The position numbers were made by a program, and so were the translations under genes. Positions 23,601 to 33,825 of a stretch of DNA of 64,000 bases are shown here, one piece after another. The notes under the pieces are model-generated. The model was not told where the DNA came from. It saw nothing but the letters and a program-made list of their open reading frames with translations, and did no database searches. Origin of the DNA: Sthenelais limicola (Eukaryota; Annelida; Polychaeta; Phyllodocida; Sigalionidae). The stretch is taken from NCBI GenBank assembly GCA_942159475.1, contig OW804099.1, forward strand, positions 9,997,954 to 10,061,953, given 5' to 3'. Numbering within the stretch: position 1 is the stretch's first letter; every line of letters starts with the position of its first letter.

Positions 23601-26600
23601 TTTGCAAACTCTCCACCAACAACAGCAAACACAGTATGTTCCGTACTTACTTTTTCTATACAAATTATCTGCTCATTTTATTTTTTAGTTTCACTAATAT
23701 CTTCACCTCTGGGACTCTGATTTCTTTTAAACTCACACATGTAGTAATTGATGCAATTCCCTTTCGATTGGTAAAAGAATTAGGGAGTGTAACATCGAAT
23801 TAAGGGAGAAAAGTCCGTTCGATAGGGTTTGGAGACATGTAGGTTCTCTATTATAGAGGCATGGGTGGCGGTTGTAAGCTTGTGTCAGCATGCACTGGGT
23901 GGGAGGAGAAATGATGCTTTGGTAAGTCACTATGGGATGCGAATGCATGAGTCTGGGAACCATTCAGTTGAACTTTAGACCACTCCAACACCCCGAAAAA
24001 ACAAATTTGTTACCAATAGCAAGTGATTATACTCGAAACTGAGACAAATGTAAAATGACTCAACCTCACAATGCCCAGTTTTGAAGTCTGATAGCCTACC
24101 CAATTGACCATTCAGACTGGCTATAGAGCACATGCATATAAACACTAGCCATACCCATTGATTCATCGCAATTAAGGTGCACTTTAATCCCCATTCTCCT
24201 AATGTTGATTGAGGAGAATGGGGAAAATGAATCATCTATGAAGTTCCCTGTGTTAACCACAGGTGAATTATGAATCAAATTATCATAAAATTTGATATTG
24301 CATCTGCAATCTATTTCTATAGTGCAGGACTGTCTAGGTTTGCACGCTTCTCTGGACAAACATAGATCTCAAAGAATTCATGTAATATCCATGGGATACA
24401 TTATTAACACCTGTTAATTTCGGGTGTTAATTGATTTCAAATAGTCTTGATTAACAATACGCCAGTGACAACTACTGGGGATGGGTACGCACACTACAGG
24501 GGATGAAGCAGGGAGAAGCAGACACCCAGAGGTAGCAGACATGTGGTGGGGTGACCACTTGCTTAAGTAGACTGACCAAGCAGAATTTGTGTAGAGTGGC
24601 ACTATATTCTCTAAAATGTTATTCAACATGTTTGCTTAAGAATTGGTTGGTGTATTAGGTAATGTTAGAACAAGTTTATCATGAGTGTAAATATATGCCA
24701 GTTAATGTCTCTATGCTTGTATATCATTGTATGTAATAATTATAAAAAATTTTTATGAAAAGCGGAAGTAATTTGTTGGCCTAGTTGGTTATCTATGCTC
24801 CTTAAATTTCACAGCATTTGTGTAGTCACTCATATACCCCTCAGGGACTGAAGGCCACTCAGGAGTATATAATATAATAGCTATTCCCCACAAATAGACA
24901 CCAAGCACTGCGCATGTATGGGGTCATGTTTGGTTGGACACTGTGTACCCGTCGCCACAGTCAGAGCATGTACATGTTCATGAATGTTCCCATCATTATT
25001 ATAAATGTCATTATAAAACATTATTTCCCCTTTGAACGTTCTATTGAGCGCCAACACCTCTGTGCTTGACAGAAGGAGCATAGTTACCTATTATGTTAAA
25101 CAATGATTTGTAATATTTAAAAGCAGTAGTGTATCTACTATCATATCATATTAGTGCATTTCCTCTCTCAGCCAGATAGGACCAAAATATATGAAAAGAA
25201 AGGTGTCAAAACAGGGCGCCCCCATCCCCCTGCTGGTTCCATGTATTCTGTGTAACTTGGTAACAATACTTTTGCAGGAATGTAGCGATTTCAGAGCCGG
25301 AGATTCCCGCAAGTCAGCCAGACATACTGCAAAACTGGACATTTCTGGTGTATTTGGATCGGTGTGCATTCATGATTATCCATGTCAATTTGTAGACATG
25401 GATGCCGGAGAGAAGTAAGTATAAAATATGTAATTCTCTGTGACCTGTTCAGTAATGTCAACCATAATATCACAACCCTATTCCCTAGAGCTTCAATTGT
25501 CATGTGAATTTAGGTATTATGTGATGGCCAATATGTGCCAATACTAGGATACATGCTATACTAGAAAAGCAATTAAATGTGTTTAAGTACAAGCAGTCCA
25601 TTTAATTGTTCACATGGCATCAATTTCATCGTCGTCTAGACCACCACTTTAATAGTTGTATGGCCGTAGGGGTAGCTTTGTCATGGTTGGTTGGTTGGCC
25701 AGCCAGTGGTGCTAGTGGTGGTAGTGGTCAGTGCTAGTGAGTGGGAGCTCAGTGGAAGTGGTGGCGGTGGTTGTCAGCAGTGTTGCTGGTCATGTTTGGT
25801 TTGCCAGTTCAGTGGGAGTGGTGGCGGTGACAGTGGGTGTATGTATAAGTACATGCAAACATAGTTACATCTTACAACTACTTTTCTGAGCAGCTATTAT
25901 TATTGAGGTGACCTAGTATGTAGTATGGTTACAATCATTTAAACATGAAAAGTTTACATCTGTCATAGAAGGTGAGGGTGCAACTTGTAATTTAACCAAG
26001 TGGATTTCAATGAAGGAAATGTACATTGGGACAGTATGAGTGTGTGTTGGAAGTTTTTCACTTAATAGCTACAAACTTTGAAGTAGTCTCATTGTTTATG
26101 AATTAAGGTTAACATTGTATATGTATGTATATATGTATGTATATGTGGGTCCGATTTTTAGAAAATGTACAATTCACCTTTACCAATCCTCTCAAATAAA
26201 CCACATTTGAGACAAAAATGAGCTTCAAAATGCCGTTTAAAATAACAGAACTGATACTTTAAATCAATGCGACACCAAATATACTCAGCTATACTCGGTA
26301 TTCATAATTTTTCAGCCAAATTTAGCAGAATTTACTAAATGTGTAGAGCTGCTAATTGTGCATTTTCTGAAAATCTGACCCGTATGTATAAATGTATGCT
26401 TGGGTGTATTTGTGTGTGGATGTATGTATTTGTGTATGTGACACATGTAAGTAAGTATGTATGTATGTGTACATGTACTTATTTATGTATATATGTAGCC
26501 CATTGCAATTCTATATGACGTTAGGCATAGCCGTGCATCTTGTTGTCATACATAGTATATACTTACTTCCAAAAAATATTGTCAACTTTACTCCTGTTTA

Positions 26601-29600
26601 ATCTACTCTAAGATACGGTTATGCGGCAGCTATCATTAGCAAATCCCTACAACCGGATCGACAATTGAATGTCTCTTATGACATTGCATGTAAGCTAAAG
26701 CCATCATTGCAGGTAATTTGTTCCGTTTTTTTATACATCTATCTCCCAAATTGATATGATATAATATTATATAATTAATTTAAAGGTGGGCCCACACTAA
26801 CTGCGATAAAGACACAATGGGCTTTTGCAACAGGCATCAGCAGTAGAAATGACAAAATTTGATCTTGGAGGGCAGTGTATCGCAGATATGTCAGCCCTTT
26901 ACCGATAGCATGTGCGATAGCCTTTGCCATATTTGTTGGTGATAAGCATGTCATTGCGGACATCACCCTACCTTAGCGACAGTCTATTGTGAAGGGTGTA
27001 GTGATATTTGCAATGGACCTGAGGTGATGGGCCTCCACAATAACTGGGCCTACCATGAAGGCCTGTTTAGAAGTGTGCTGTTTGAATTATTGTGGCTAGT
27101 GTGGCGTCAGCTTAAGATTGATGTAAAAGCTAATGTTTTTCATGAACTGTCTAAACATTCATTAATTTAACGATCAAACACTTTTATCAATGAATGGTGC
27201 TACCTAGACAAGAAGTTTATATGATATATGTTAATGAAATATCTATCTGTACATTAAGATATATAATTCAATCCCACCATCTCAACCTTAACTGCCTATG
27301 TATCAACGTTCAAAGAATTAATTCTTATCTCTCCTAACATCATTTTATTCTAGCGACTTGGCATCAACACTGAGAGCATTCGCCTTTCTGTACCTATATT
27401 TCATGGGTATGCACATGACGCTAATTGTCAGGTAAGCTTCTGACCTCATTGGGTTAATGTTCAGAAGAAGCGTTTATGTAAGACTGCATGTGGGACCATG
27501 TTTATGTGCCTGTCAATATTTATCATGCCTTTAAGTACTAGTTGACATACATTATGATTTCAATTTCATTTGATACATCTTTATCACCACCTAGCAACAA
27601 CCTGGACTTGCACTGCAATGCATTGATCACTTGCACTTTATGTCACTAAATTCAATTCACTCCTCTGCAGGTACACTTCAGCCCCCGATTCCTCCCCACT
27701 TTCCGAAACTCCGACGGTGAAAATATTGAGCGGCTATGGTCTTATTTGGGCAATTTTACCTACATCACCAAGGAGATGACAGCCTCAAATAGAAGGGATC
27801 TTCTTGTTGATGCTCTTCTCAATTATGGGGAGAAGAATATCCGGAATGCGGGTATATATTGATAAAATATTTTGTTTAGAGCCGCATTATCGCTTTTCAC
27901 ATGTGTTTGTTCATCTACTAAACCTCCTAAACATTACAATTACTATTTCCCTTTATTCATCACAGCTTTTCGGATGAAATCCCGCATGGACAGTGCCACG
28001 TCAATAAAGTTTCAATCTTCTGTTGATCTCCAGCAAGCCAAGAAATCTCTTACAGGTATGGGTCAACTCCAAAAGTCTGTTATAATTATTAAGATATACA
28101 ATAATTATATTTTGTTTGCATCTTTTCTATGAGAAGTATATGGTCAATTCTCATGAAACGAGCCCATGGGCTCTGCGTGGCATCCATGGGTGATATATTG
28201 AAAGGGGATGACAGTGTACAAATTTAAGTAATATCAACAGATGCAGGGCCGATAGAGCTTACAGGGGAAGTTTTGTTTTGTGTATCTAGAATTAATACTA
28301 AATATTTTATGGGCAATAAACATGCTAAAATCGACCATTTTTCAATGAAGATATACAAAATCTTATGAAAACGATCACCACCAAGTCATACAGTACTTCA
28401 AATACTTATTTTTTCTGTTTGTAATGATACCCCAATCTATTGGCTATGTACTAAGACCAAAATAGATGTTCATCAAATATTTTTTACTTCTCCTATTTCC
28501 ATTTTTATTTTTGTGAATTTTGTGCGTTGCATTTCAATGCCATTTTGATGAGCTCATCTACTTAGGAAATATAAATATTTAGTTATTACTTTTATGCCCA
28601 AATCGCTCCCCAATAGTTTTACTTTGTAAAACAGATATTAAAAAAGGAACTAAAACCAACAGTGTTTATGCCCGACCGGAAGGAATCAAGAAAATCCAAG
28701 TTGGGGAATTCCTAATGTTCCAACGCCCTTCATTTACATTACCATCTTATAAATATATAGATTAATTGACTCATAATAATGATAATTCATCCTTAATTGG
28801 CATTTACTGGTAAAATAAATACAAGCAATTATCACAGAAGTGCCAGAAAACACTGATAATAAATCATCACCAAATCAGGCATTCCAACACCCGTTCCAAT
28901 GCCCCCAAAACATGAAATCTATAACTCAATGAAATATGGACAAAACAATATTTTGACACTGAATTTTCAGCCAAATACTTAGTTTAGCAGCTATGTTTAA
29001 TGATACAATATTAAACAGAAATTGCACTACACACTGTCTTGATATCACACAATTTTTTTTGCAGATGTGGGTCATGTTGTGACTGAAGAGAGGATAGCCT
29101 CTTGGTGTTCAGACTTCATGACGCAGCTGGAAAGACCCCGTGGCCGCATCTCAACTGGTATGTAAACACAATATTTCCTTAATTGTCCTGATGTACATAT
29201 TTTGGGCATCCAGAGGGTATAAAAAAGGTTATTTTTCTAATAGGTCTGATTCCGAAGTTTTGTCACACCATGACACTAGATGTTCTGAAGGGTTATTATG
29301 TATCAATATAAGTTATCTGAATTCAGATTTGGTGACTAGTGGAGAGGAGCCAACGCAGAGGGTCTTGGGTAAATTTGACCGGATGAGGGGTCAAGCCACC
29401 TGTGTTTACCTTATGTGGGTGCAGATTCCAATGGCCGCAGAGAGGTACCCTTAATAAAAGTCATTTTAAAGGCAGAAAAACATCTAATATTGCCACCAAA
29501 CTTATATGAGACAATATATGAGACAACACCATGCCCTATCTTCATATTAATTTATTTTCCTTTAATTATTATGGAAAACAAGTATTAGAACAAATGTCTA

Positions 29601-32600
29601 ACAGGTCATTCAATGCGCTGTATGTAGGTGCAGGTTGAGGGCATGATGCATGTGCCTACCCTGTGGGTGACAGGGTGTATGGAGGCACATACATACAGCT
29701 GTGGTCAGAGCCCCACCCACCCCCAGACTGGCCCCGCTCTCTGTAAGAAATGAGAGCCAGCTGTTCCTAAATGGGGCTAAATAGATAATTTGGATGTTCC
29801 GTATTGGTATGGTTATCTCAGCATATTAGCTGAGTTATAGGATGTGGGCCAATGAAGCCAAGTATACTGTCAGCATGCCATATCCAAATTCGTGCCAATT
29901 TTACTAAAAATGTCTATACATATTTTTTTTCTTTATTCATAATATAGTGAATGTATATGTATATTTATTTGTCCCAGAGTCTCAGTGCTTCCTACTCTGA
30001 GATACATATAAAAAGGAAATTCCAAATATTACAATCTCGGTAAAAAGACTAAAGATAATGTATATAAACAACAACATCTTTACAGATTGGATACACTAGG
30101 GATTCAACTCTTCGGGGGAAAAAGTACGGGCAAAAGTCAAAATGGCTCCTGGGCGACCATGTTTATTATGCTAAGTGCCTGAACCAAGTTCACTACAAAT
30201 ATTATATACTAGCCAAGTACCCGTTCTCTGGACAGTCACCCTGTCTCCCCACACTTCCCCCTCTACCTTTTTTCCCTCCCCCTCTTTCATACCTGTTTTT
30301 CTCTGCCAACCCCATCTCTTATTCCCCCCCTCACCCTCCCCTCTTCCTCATGCTCCCCCTCCTCTCTCTCCCTTCCCCTAAATTCTCTCCCTTGCCTAGG
30401 TTCCCCTGAAAGGTTGTGGGAAATGACGTAGTATCTCACAGGGGCTGTCCCAGGCTATAAATAGAGTGTAGAGATCCCAATTTACAAAAGGCTTCAAAAG
30501 CACATTTTCCTGTAGAGACCAACAAAGTAGTGGGGAGACCCCACATTCCGAGAACATTTTCTACCTCTTTTCTTAGAAATCGCTCTACCCATATATTATA
30601 TGGATTAAATGTGTACTCCTGTTTCCCTAAAATTGATAATGCTTCTGTTTCATAAATGCCTGCAGAAAAGGGGACGAACAAATTAATAATGGTATTTGTG
30701 TTATTTCATCCTCCCATGCATGTATTTGAGGACATACATTTTTATTATATTTCATTCTTCAATTCTTTCCACAGGCAGAACATGGGAACAGAAATATGCG
30801 ATGACATTGAACACATACTTGTCACTTTGGTATGTATAGAGGATACTCCTGTTATTTGCAACTTCCATCAAACTACAATTGTTTGCAAACATCTTAGCTG
30901 TGAATAAATTGTAAAATCGGAATGAAAAAACCCATATCTTCCACCTCTTTTCTAAGAGTGGTGCTTCATGCTGATCATCATGTACACTCCCAGTGCAAGC
31001 AGACTACATCAGTCTGCTGTGATACACACCCCCATTCTGATTTATCCGCACACATTACCTATGACTATTGTTAGATTGGGAAATACATATTCCCATATAT
31101 ATTAAATCTAATAAGGTGACATGAGCTCCGAAGATTATATTTGTGAGTCCGAAATAAGTTACAAAGGTAAAACTTCCTTAAAAAAAATGCAGTCACAAGA
31201 ACATCTCAAATTATATCAAATTAAAATAGAGAAATACAAGGTAAACGGCAACCCTCCCCATTTATGAAGCTGCAAAAATTGACACTTGCAAACTGAAACT
31301 GCTCCGGCATAGTCTTCATTTTTTTCACTGACTGGCATCTCTGATAATGAATCTCATTTCGAACTAGCTCGAAGATCTATTCGCTTGTATGTATAGACGT
31401 CCAAGCCCATTTCATTAGTGTAACTCTATATTGATTTGTCTGAATAAAAATTCTTATATATGATACGTTTACAAATACCTATTCTGATACACAATACTAG
31501 AACAATGTATTTTAACTGCAGCCCAATCTTTATTAAGATGGAAATATCTTATTAATTATAGTGCACACATTGTGATTCCACCTGTTCATCCCGAAGAAGT
31601 TGAGAGGAAGGTTGAGCATGACAGGTATGTAATATGTTTTGGATTTGTGTTTGCATTTGTTTGGACCTGTGTTTATTTATTTCTCAAATGATATATACTG
31701 ACATATAGGATATGACAAAATGGTTGATGTGCTTCCTAATGAAATAGATTTATATTTATCTGACATCATGACAAGCAATAGTTATTATGCTTATGCAACT
31801 TACAATGTGATTTGTAATCCAATTCATAGATTTCTACCTATACGGCCAAGTGATATCAAAACAACTATATTAATATTAATGTTTAATTAATAAACAGACT
31901 TGATGAAGAACTTAAGAAGATTGAGCGGGCCCATGGCATCCAACGATGGGGAGCAAATGATCTAAAGTACCTTGACACATTATCAACTGCTAGGGCTCAG
32001 TTGACTGCAGATCTAGTCAAGCGTCTACACCAGGAATCTGTCGAGAGGCGACACTTTCTTGTATTGAAGCGAGATGCTAGTAAGTATGATGTATATCCTA
32101 ACCAAAAATATTCTGTCCTTTTTTATTGCATTTATATTTTGAATTGTTCTTAATAAATCATAACTCAATTAACCATGTGGATGTCTGGAATAGACATAAT
32201 ATTATTTGTATTTAATAAGCATCTCAGTCATGAAGTCATTTGTCTGTTTCTTTGATATTCATGAAGTCAATTTTCCAATGCATACACTTTCTTCATGTTG
32301 TTGGTGGAACTTTATTTATCTACACAATACTGTCGTTGGGTTGAAGCTCCCAGCTTAAGGAGGGTTTCAAGCCCTACTGGACAAATGGTTTTAACAATAA
32401 GGGTAACAATGTAGCTTGTGCGTCAACGACACACAGGTGGCCCTTTTAGTACAAGATGTATAACACTATTATTACAAAAGTTTTAATAATCACATAAGGG
32501 TAAGTATATCCTCATACGATTTTTGTACCGTTTTAGAAACTATCAACATAAAATTTTATATGATAATAGGTTGTAGTTTCAATTACTACATGAGCAAAGC

Positions 32601-33825
32601 AGTGTGCTAATGGATGGCTCTATTGGCTGTTGGATGGCTCTATTGGCCGTTGGTCGTACATAATCAGATTATTAAATAAATAGAATATAATATTAGGTGG
32701 TAAATGAGCAGGGTTGATCAACGCAGTTGATCAGGAGGAGGAGGAGGTGGAACATCAGGGGCGGGAGAAGGGGCAGGTAATATACTATGGTCTGAGGCAG
32801 ATTTCAATATATAAAATTACCATCTGTCCAAATGGCATTTCTTGTAGCTTTTGTTGTAAAGTTATTGGGATTATTTGAATTTTGTAGTACACAGAATTAT
32901 GTATCAATTCTAGTCATGGGGTAGGAAATTTGAATATGGTTTTACTTGGGTCGAATCAGTGTGTTGGGTCTAATTCTTAGATCTAAAAATAGTAAAATGT
33001 AATGTATGAGGCAATGCAAAAATGTAAAATCTAAATCTAAAATCTAATGTATGAGGCAATGGAAAGTATCACTCATTTTTGTTACTTGTAAGTGAATTTT
33101 AAGTCAGCATATTTTGATATATCTTTTCAGGGGGCACTGAGACCGCCTCAAGAATGTCCAAGCAGATAGATGCAACAAATGTACGAATAAGGAAGTTGGT
33201 GAGCCAGTACAACAAGGTAACTGACGGTAGAGCCCTAACGTTTGGGGATGTCAAGGATGCTGATTCCAACATCTACAGAGGGATGGAGGTCGGACAACAT
33301 TGGGATATTCCCTATAACATCCTAAAAGAAATTGTGACTGCATCAAACCGCATCCAGCGTTGTGAGGAGGAAATTGCGGCACTCGAAACAGAATTTCCAG
33401 CCCTCTTGATTCACTACAAATATTTGCACCATCTGCTTGACATGGCTGTAGCTGATGATTCCTACAACTGTGGACAGCGAGCTTACTTTGTAGACCTCCT
33501 AGTAAAAAATGAATGCCATCAGGAAACTATAATCAAGGTGATGGCTCGATATGTTGAGTTGGCTAAGTTTCAACTTGCAGCTGATGATTATTACACGAAA
33601 GAGATCAAAGGTTTGACTAGTGCCATACAAGATGTGTTAAATGTACATGAATGTTTGAATGACGAGGATGTGGACGAGGAGGAGGAGGAGGAAGAGGAGA
33701 AGGATGTGCAGGAAGAAGAGGATGAGCAGGAAGAGGAGCAGCAGGGAGAGGAGGATGAGGAGGAAGAATTCGCATTACGGACTGAGTGTTATGATACATC
33801 TGGGGAAGAGGATAATTATTCATAA
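11060..33825 (+). CDS. KDZ (Kyakuja-Dileera-Zisupton) transposase, 16 exons
   Basis: Exons: 11060-11618, 18919-19163, 19971-20076, 20237-20463, 22654-22782, 23463-23633, 25278-25414, 26613-26712, 27354-27431, 27671-27851, 27966-28055, 29065-29157, 30775-30829, 31562-31624, 31898-32079, 33131-33825. All introns are GT-AG, all phases agree, and the spliced 3111 nt encode 1036 aa without stops. Domains: N-terminal VHxxxTGKK-type repeats (about 1-185); CxC-type zinc cluster (Cys224, 227, 237, 240, 247); RNase H-like core with Asp434 in SLDGNFRLVRK, Asp548 in SYDIACKL, FHGYAHDANCQ (574-584), and Glu601/Glu604 in DGENIERLW; coiled-coil C terminus and an acidic tail. The family catalyses cut-and-paste transposition with three acidic residues; all motifs are present. 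Uncertain points are the first ATG and a possible extra exon near 19784-19850. Confidence 0.88.
11981..12815. repeat. Tandem repeat, 209-bp period, 4 copies
   Basis: Copies 1 and 2 look identical by eye. Copies 3 and 4 diverge progressively, a gradient that suggests recent local duplication at the left side. Confidence 0.9.
13005..13080 (+). mobile_element. LINE 3' tail
   Basis: Ends AGATAAATAAAGTATTTT followed by (TTCAA)n-type repeats, typical of a truncated non-LTR retrotransposon end. It is nested in the TIR element at 11873-13179. Confidence 0.4.
13687..13893 (-). pseudogene. Fragment of a non-LTR retrotransposon reverse transcriptase
   Basis: The minus-strand open stretch contains FKYLGLILDEKLTLKPHI, the FKYLGxxLDxxLxxxxHI signature just after the catalytic palm of LINE reverse transcriptases. 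Only about 65 aa remain, with no catalytic YxDD box, so it is a dead fragment. Confidence 0.6.
13894..16110. other. Intron 1 interior: GC-rich hairpin repeats, no exon seen
   Basis: Two related G/C-rich blocks (13975-14070 and 14785-14875) share the GGCGGGAC context. The second contains a 10-bp stem GCCGCCTCCC/GGGAGGCGGC at 14809-14834. A short repeat, TTTAGTAATGAAC plus ATTGACAGGGAAGGTA (about 14145-14195), recurs at 56670-56735 and 57215-57275. No coding exon is supported. Confidence 0.4.
14996..15145. repeat. Short tandem repeat, ~20-bp unit
   Basis: About seven units of the type GACGCTTTGACTATAGGGCAG, progressively diverging rightward to GACACTTTGACTAGGCACAG and GACGCTTTGACCAAC. Confidence 0.85.
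16116..17400. mobile_element. Copy of the 11873-13179 family split by a nested element
   Basis: The left piece, AAGGGCTTTGTACTCGTAAA (about 16129-16167), and the right piece, TCCACACTTACGAGTACTAA (about 17361-17400), match the left end of the element at 11873. They are separated by an unrelated insert at 16168-17336. Confidence 0.6.
16168..17336. mobile_element. Nested TIR element with GTCACTTGCCCG motifs
   Basis: The insert ends read CAGTGATATGGGAGTTGCCC on the left and GGCGATACAACTCCCGCAGC then ACTGGGA on the right, an imperfect inverted pair. The word (GT)CACTTGCCC(G) occurs several times, including a palindromic pair ACTTGCCCACGGGCAAGT near 17239. A purine-rich block (about 16740-16960) inside resembles the inverse of 30240-30400. 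Confidence 0.5.
17401..18918. other. Rest of intron 1: pyrimidine-rich tracts
   Basis: CT-rich stretches at 17480-17560 and 17915-18020 (including a TTTC microsatellite at 17925-17950). No exon or element boundary is recognised. Confidence 0.4.
18919..19163 (+). CDS. KDZ transposase exon 2: CxC-type zinc cluster
   Basis: Acceptor TTTTCTCAG; donor CTT before GTAAGTATA. It encodes a Trp-rich helix (NWQSIWHELLDGYF), then the metal-binding cluster CITCNKEQDYIIHCPDCG, YYCNKH and an ETH, and ends FHIPLQWL. Cysteine clusters preceding the catalytic core are a family hallmark. An acceptor three bases downstream (18922) is also possible in the same frame. Confidence 0.85.
19784..19853 (+). other. Uncertain optional exon of the transposase
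   Basis: After TTTTGATAG an open stretch reads ELEHLEISSEWC and QPICQNLRYI, then a GT. The acceptor fits exon 2, but the only GT donor leaves phase 1, whereas exon 3 needs phase 0. I therefore left it out of the model. It could be a cryptic exon or an exon with a non-canonical donor. Confidence 0.2.
19971..20463 (+). CDS. KDZ transposase exons 3-4: Cys-rich region before the core
   Basis: Exon 3 (19971-20076) ends TKRKTIIIIDQIG across the splice; exon 4 (20237-20463) continues RQHVAIAHFCSC, then LLLAGFWPGSPVNPTTAIH. The order of a hydrophobic strand, G-x-H, FCSC, QLL, then a xxWPxSPxxPxTA stretch is typical of the region just N-terminal to the catalytic core in KDZ proteins. Confidence 0.85.
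20642..22422. mobile_element. TIR element with GCCCTGAGGGAACA motif array (intron 4)
   Basis: The left end GTAAAAGAGTAACTCATCTG and right end CAGATGAGTTACCCTTTTAT are inverted repeats. The motif TGCCCTGAGGGAACA or its inverse occurs at about 20661, 21304, 21620, 21644, 21791, 21816, 21984, 22002 and 22390, mostly as convergent pairs every ~170-200 bp. Surrounding sequence (ATTTGTTCTTTTAAT, GGGCTATCATA, AAACTGAC) repeats with the same period. No coding sequence. Confidence 0.75.
22654..22782 (+). CDS. KDZ transposase exon 5
   Basis: A 43-codon phase 0-0 exon between ATTCAG and GTTAGT. It encodes VDLYRVLVKQCAAKHRHFMY and ends with a CPICEE knuckle. It bridges the Cys-rich region to the catalytic core. 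Confidence 0.85.
23463..23633 (+). CDS. KDZ transposase exon 6: first catalytic Asp
   Basis: A 57-codon phase 0-0 exon between TTTTTTCAG and GTATGT. It holds KIVSLDGNFRLVRKK. The Asp of DGNFRL (residue 434) is the first metal-binding acid of the RNase H-like fold in this superfamily. The exon continues with a Ser/Thr/Pro linker, then FLERTEISEFF. Confidence 0.92.
25278..25414 (+). CDS. KDZ transposase exon 7
   Basis: A 46-codon stretch beginning ECSDFRAGDSRKSARHTAKL, then DISGVFGSVCIHDYPCQFVD and GEK. The arrangement C-x3-F(R/K)A, Gly-rich turn, VCxH and GE is conserved between the two Asp motifs in KDZ proteins. Confidence 0.85.
26146..26392 (-). mobile_element. MITE-2 inserted in a TATG microsatellite
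   Basis: Inverted ends GGGTCCGATTTTTAGAAAAT and CATTTTCTGAAAATCTGACC. The flanks on both sides (26105-26145 and 26393-26500) are (TGTA)n-rich, so the element landed in a microsatellite within the transposase intron. Confidence 0.7.
26613..26712 (+). CDS. KDZ transposase exon 8: second catalytic Asp
   Basis: Encodes YGYAAAIISKSLQPDRQLNV, then SYDIACKLKPSLQ. Asp548 of YDIAC is the expected second catalytic acid. Acceptor TCTAAG, donor CAG before GTAATT. Confidence 0.9.
27354..27851 (+). CDS. KDZ transposase exons 9-10: FHxYAH box and catalytic Glu
   Basis: Exon 9 (27354-27431) encodes PIFHGYAHDANCQ. Exon 10 (27671-27851) encodes VHFSPRFLPTFRNSDG, then ENIERLWSYLGNFTYITKEM. The GExxERxWS pattern (Glu601, Glu604) holds the third catalytic acid. 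The following helix-rich region starts with SNRRDLLVDALLNYG. Confidence 0.92.
27966..32079 (+). CDS. KDZ transposase exons 11-15: helical C-terminal region
   Basis: Exons 27966-28055, 29065-29157, 30775-30829, 31562-31624 and 31898-32079 encode mainly charged helices, e.g. DLQQAKKSLT, GRTWEQKYAMTLNTYLSL, VIPPVHPEEVERKVEHDR and IERAHGIQRWGANDLKYL. The 55-bp exon is only evident from phase: it reads GRTWEQKYAM when joined to the previous exon. All junctions are GT-AG. Confidence 0.8.
28139..29060. other. Intron with a solo end of the 13-2560 TIR family
   Basis: TATATGGTCAATTCTCATGA at 28139 matches the terminal sequence of the element at 13-2560. No partner end is found in this intron. Words GTTCCAACGCCC (about 28715) and ATTCCAACACCCGTTCCAAT (about 28881) repeat ~170 bp apart and may be remnants of another motif array. 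Confidence 0.35.
30200..30420. repeat. Pyrimidine-rich repeat related to 16740-17000
   Basis: ACTAGCCAAGTACCCGTTCT followed by CTGGACAGTC and a long CT-rich tract resembles the reverse complement of 16750-16985 (CGTCCAGAGGACGGGTACTTTGCTAGT region). The family is unknown. Confidence 0.5.
33131..33825 (+). CDS. KDZ transposase last exon: coiled coil and acidic tail
   Basis: The 231-aa C-terminal exon opens GTETASRMSKQIDATNVRIR after TCTTTTCAG. Helical, heptad-like segments run to about 33650. The tail from 33661 is almost entirely Glu/Asp (GAG/GAT repeats), ending SGEEDNYS and a TAA at 33823. Confidence 0.88.
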
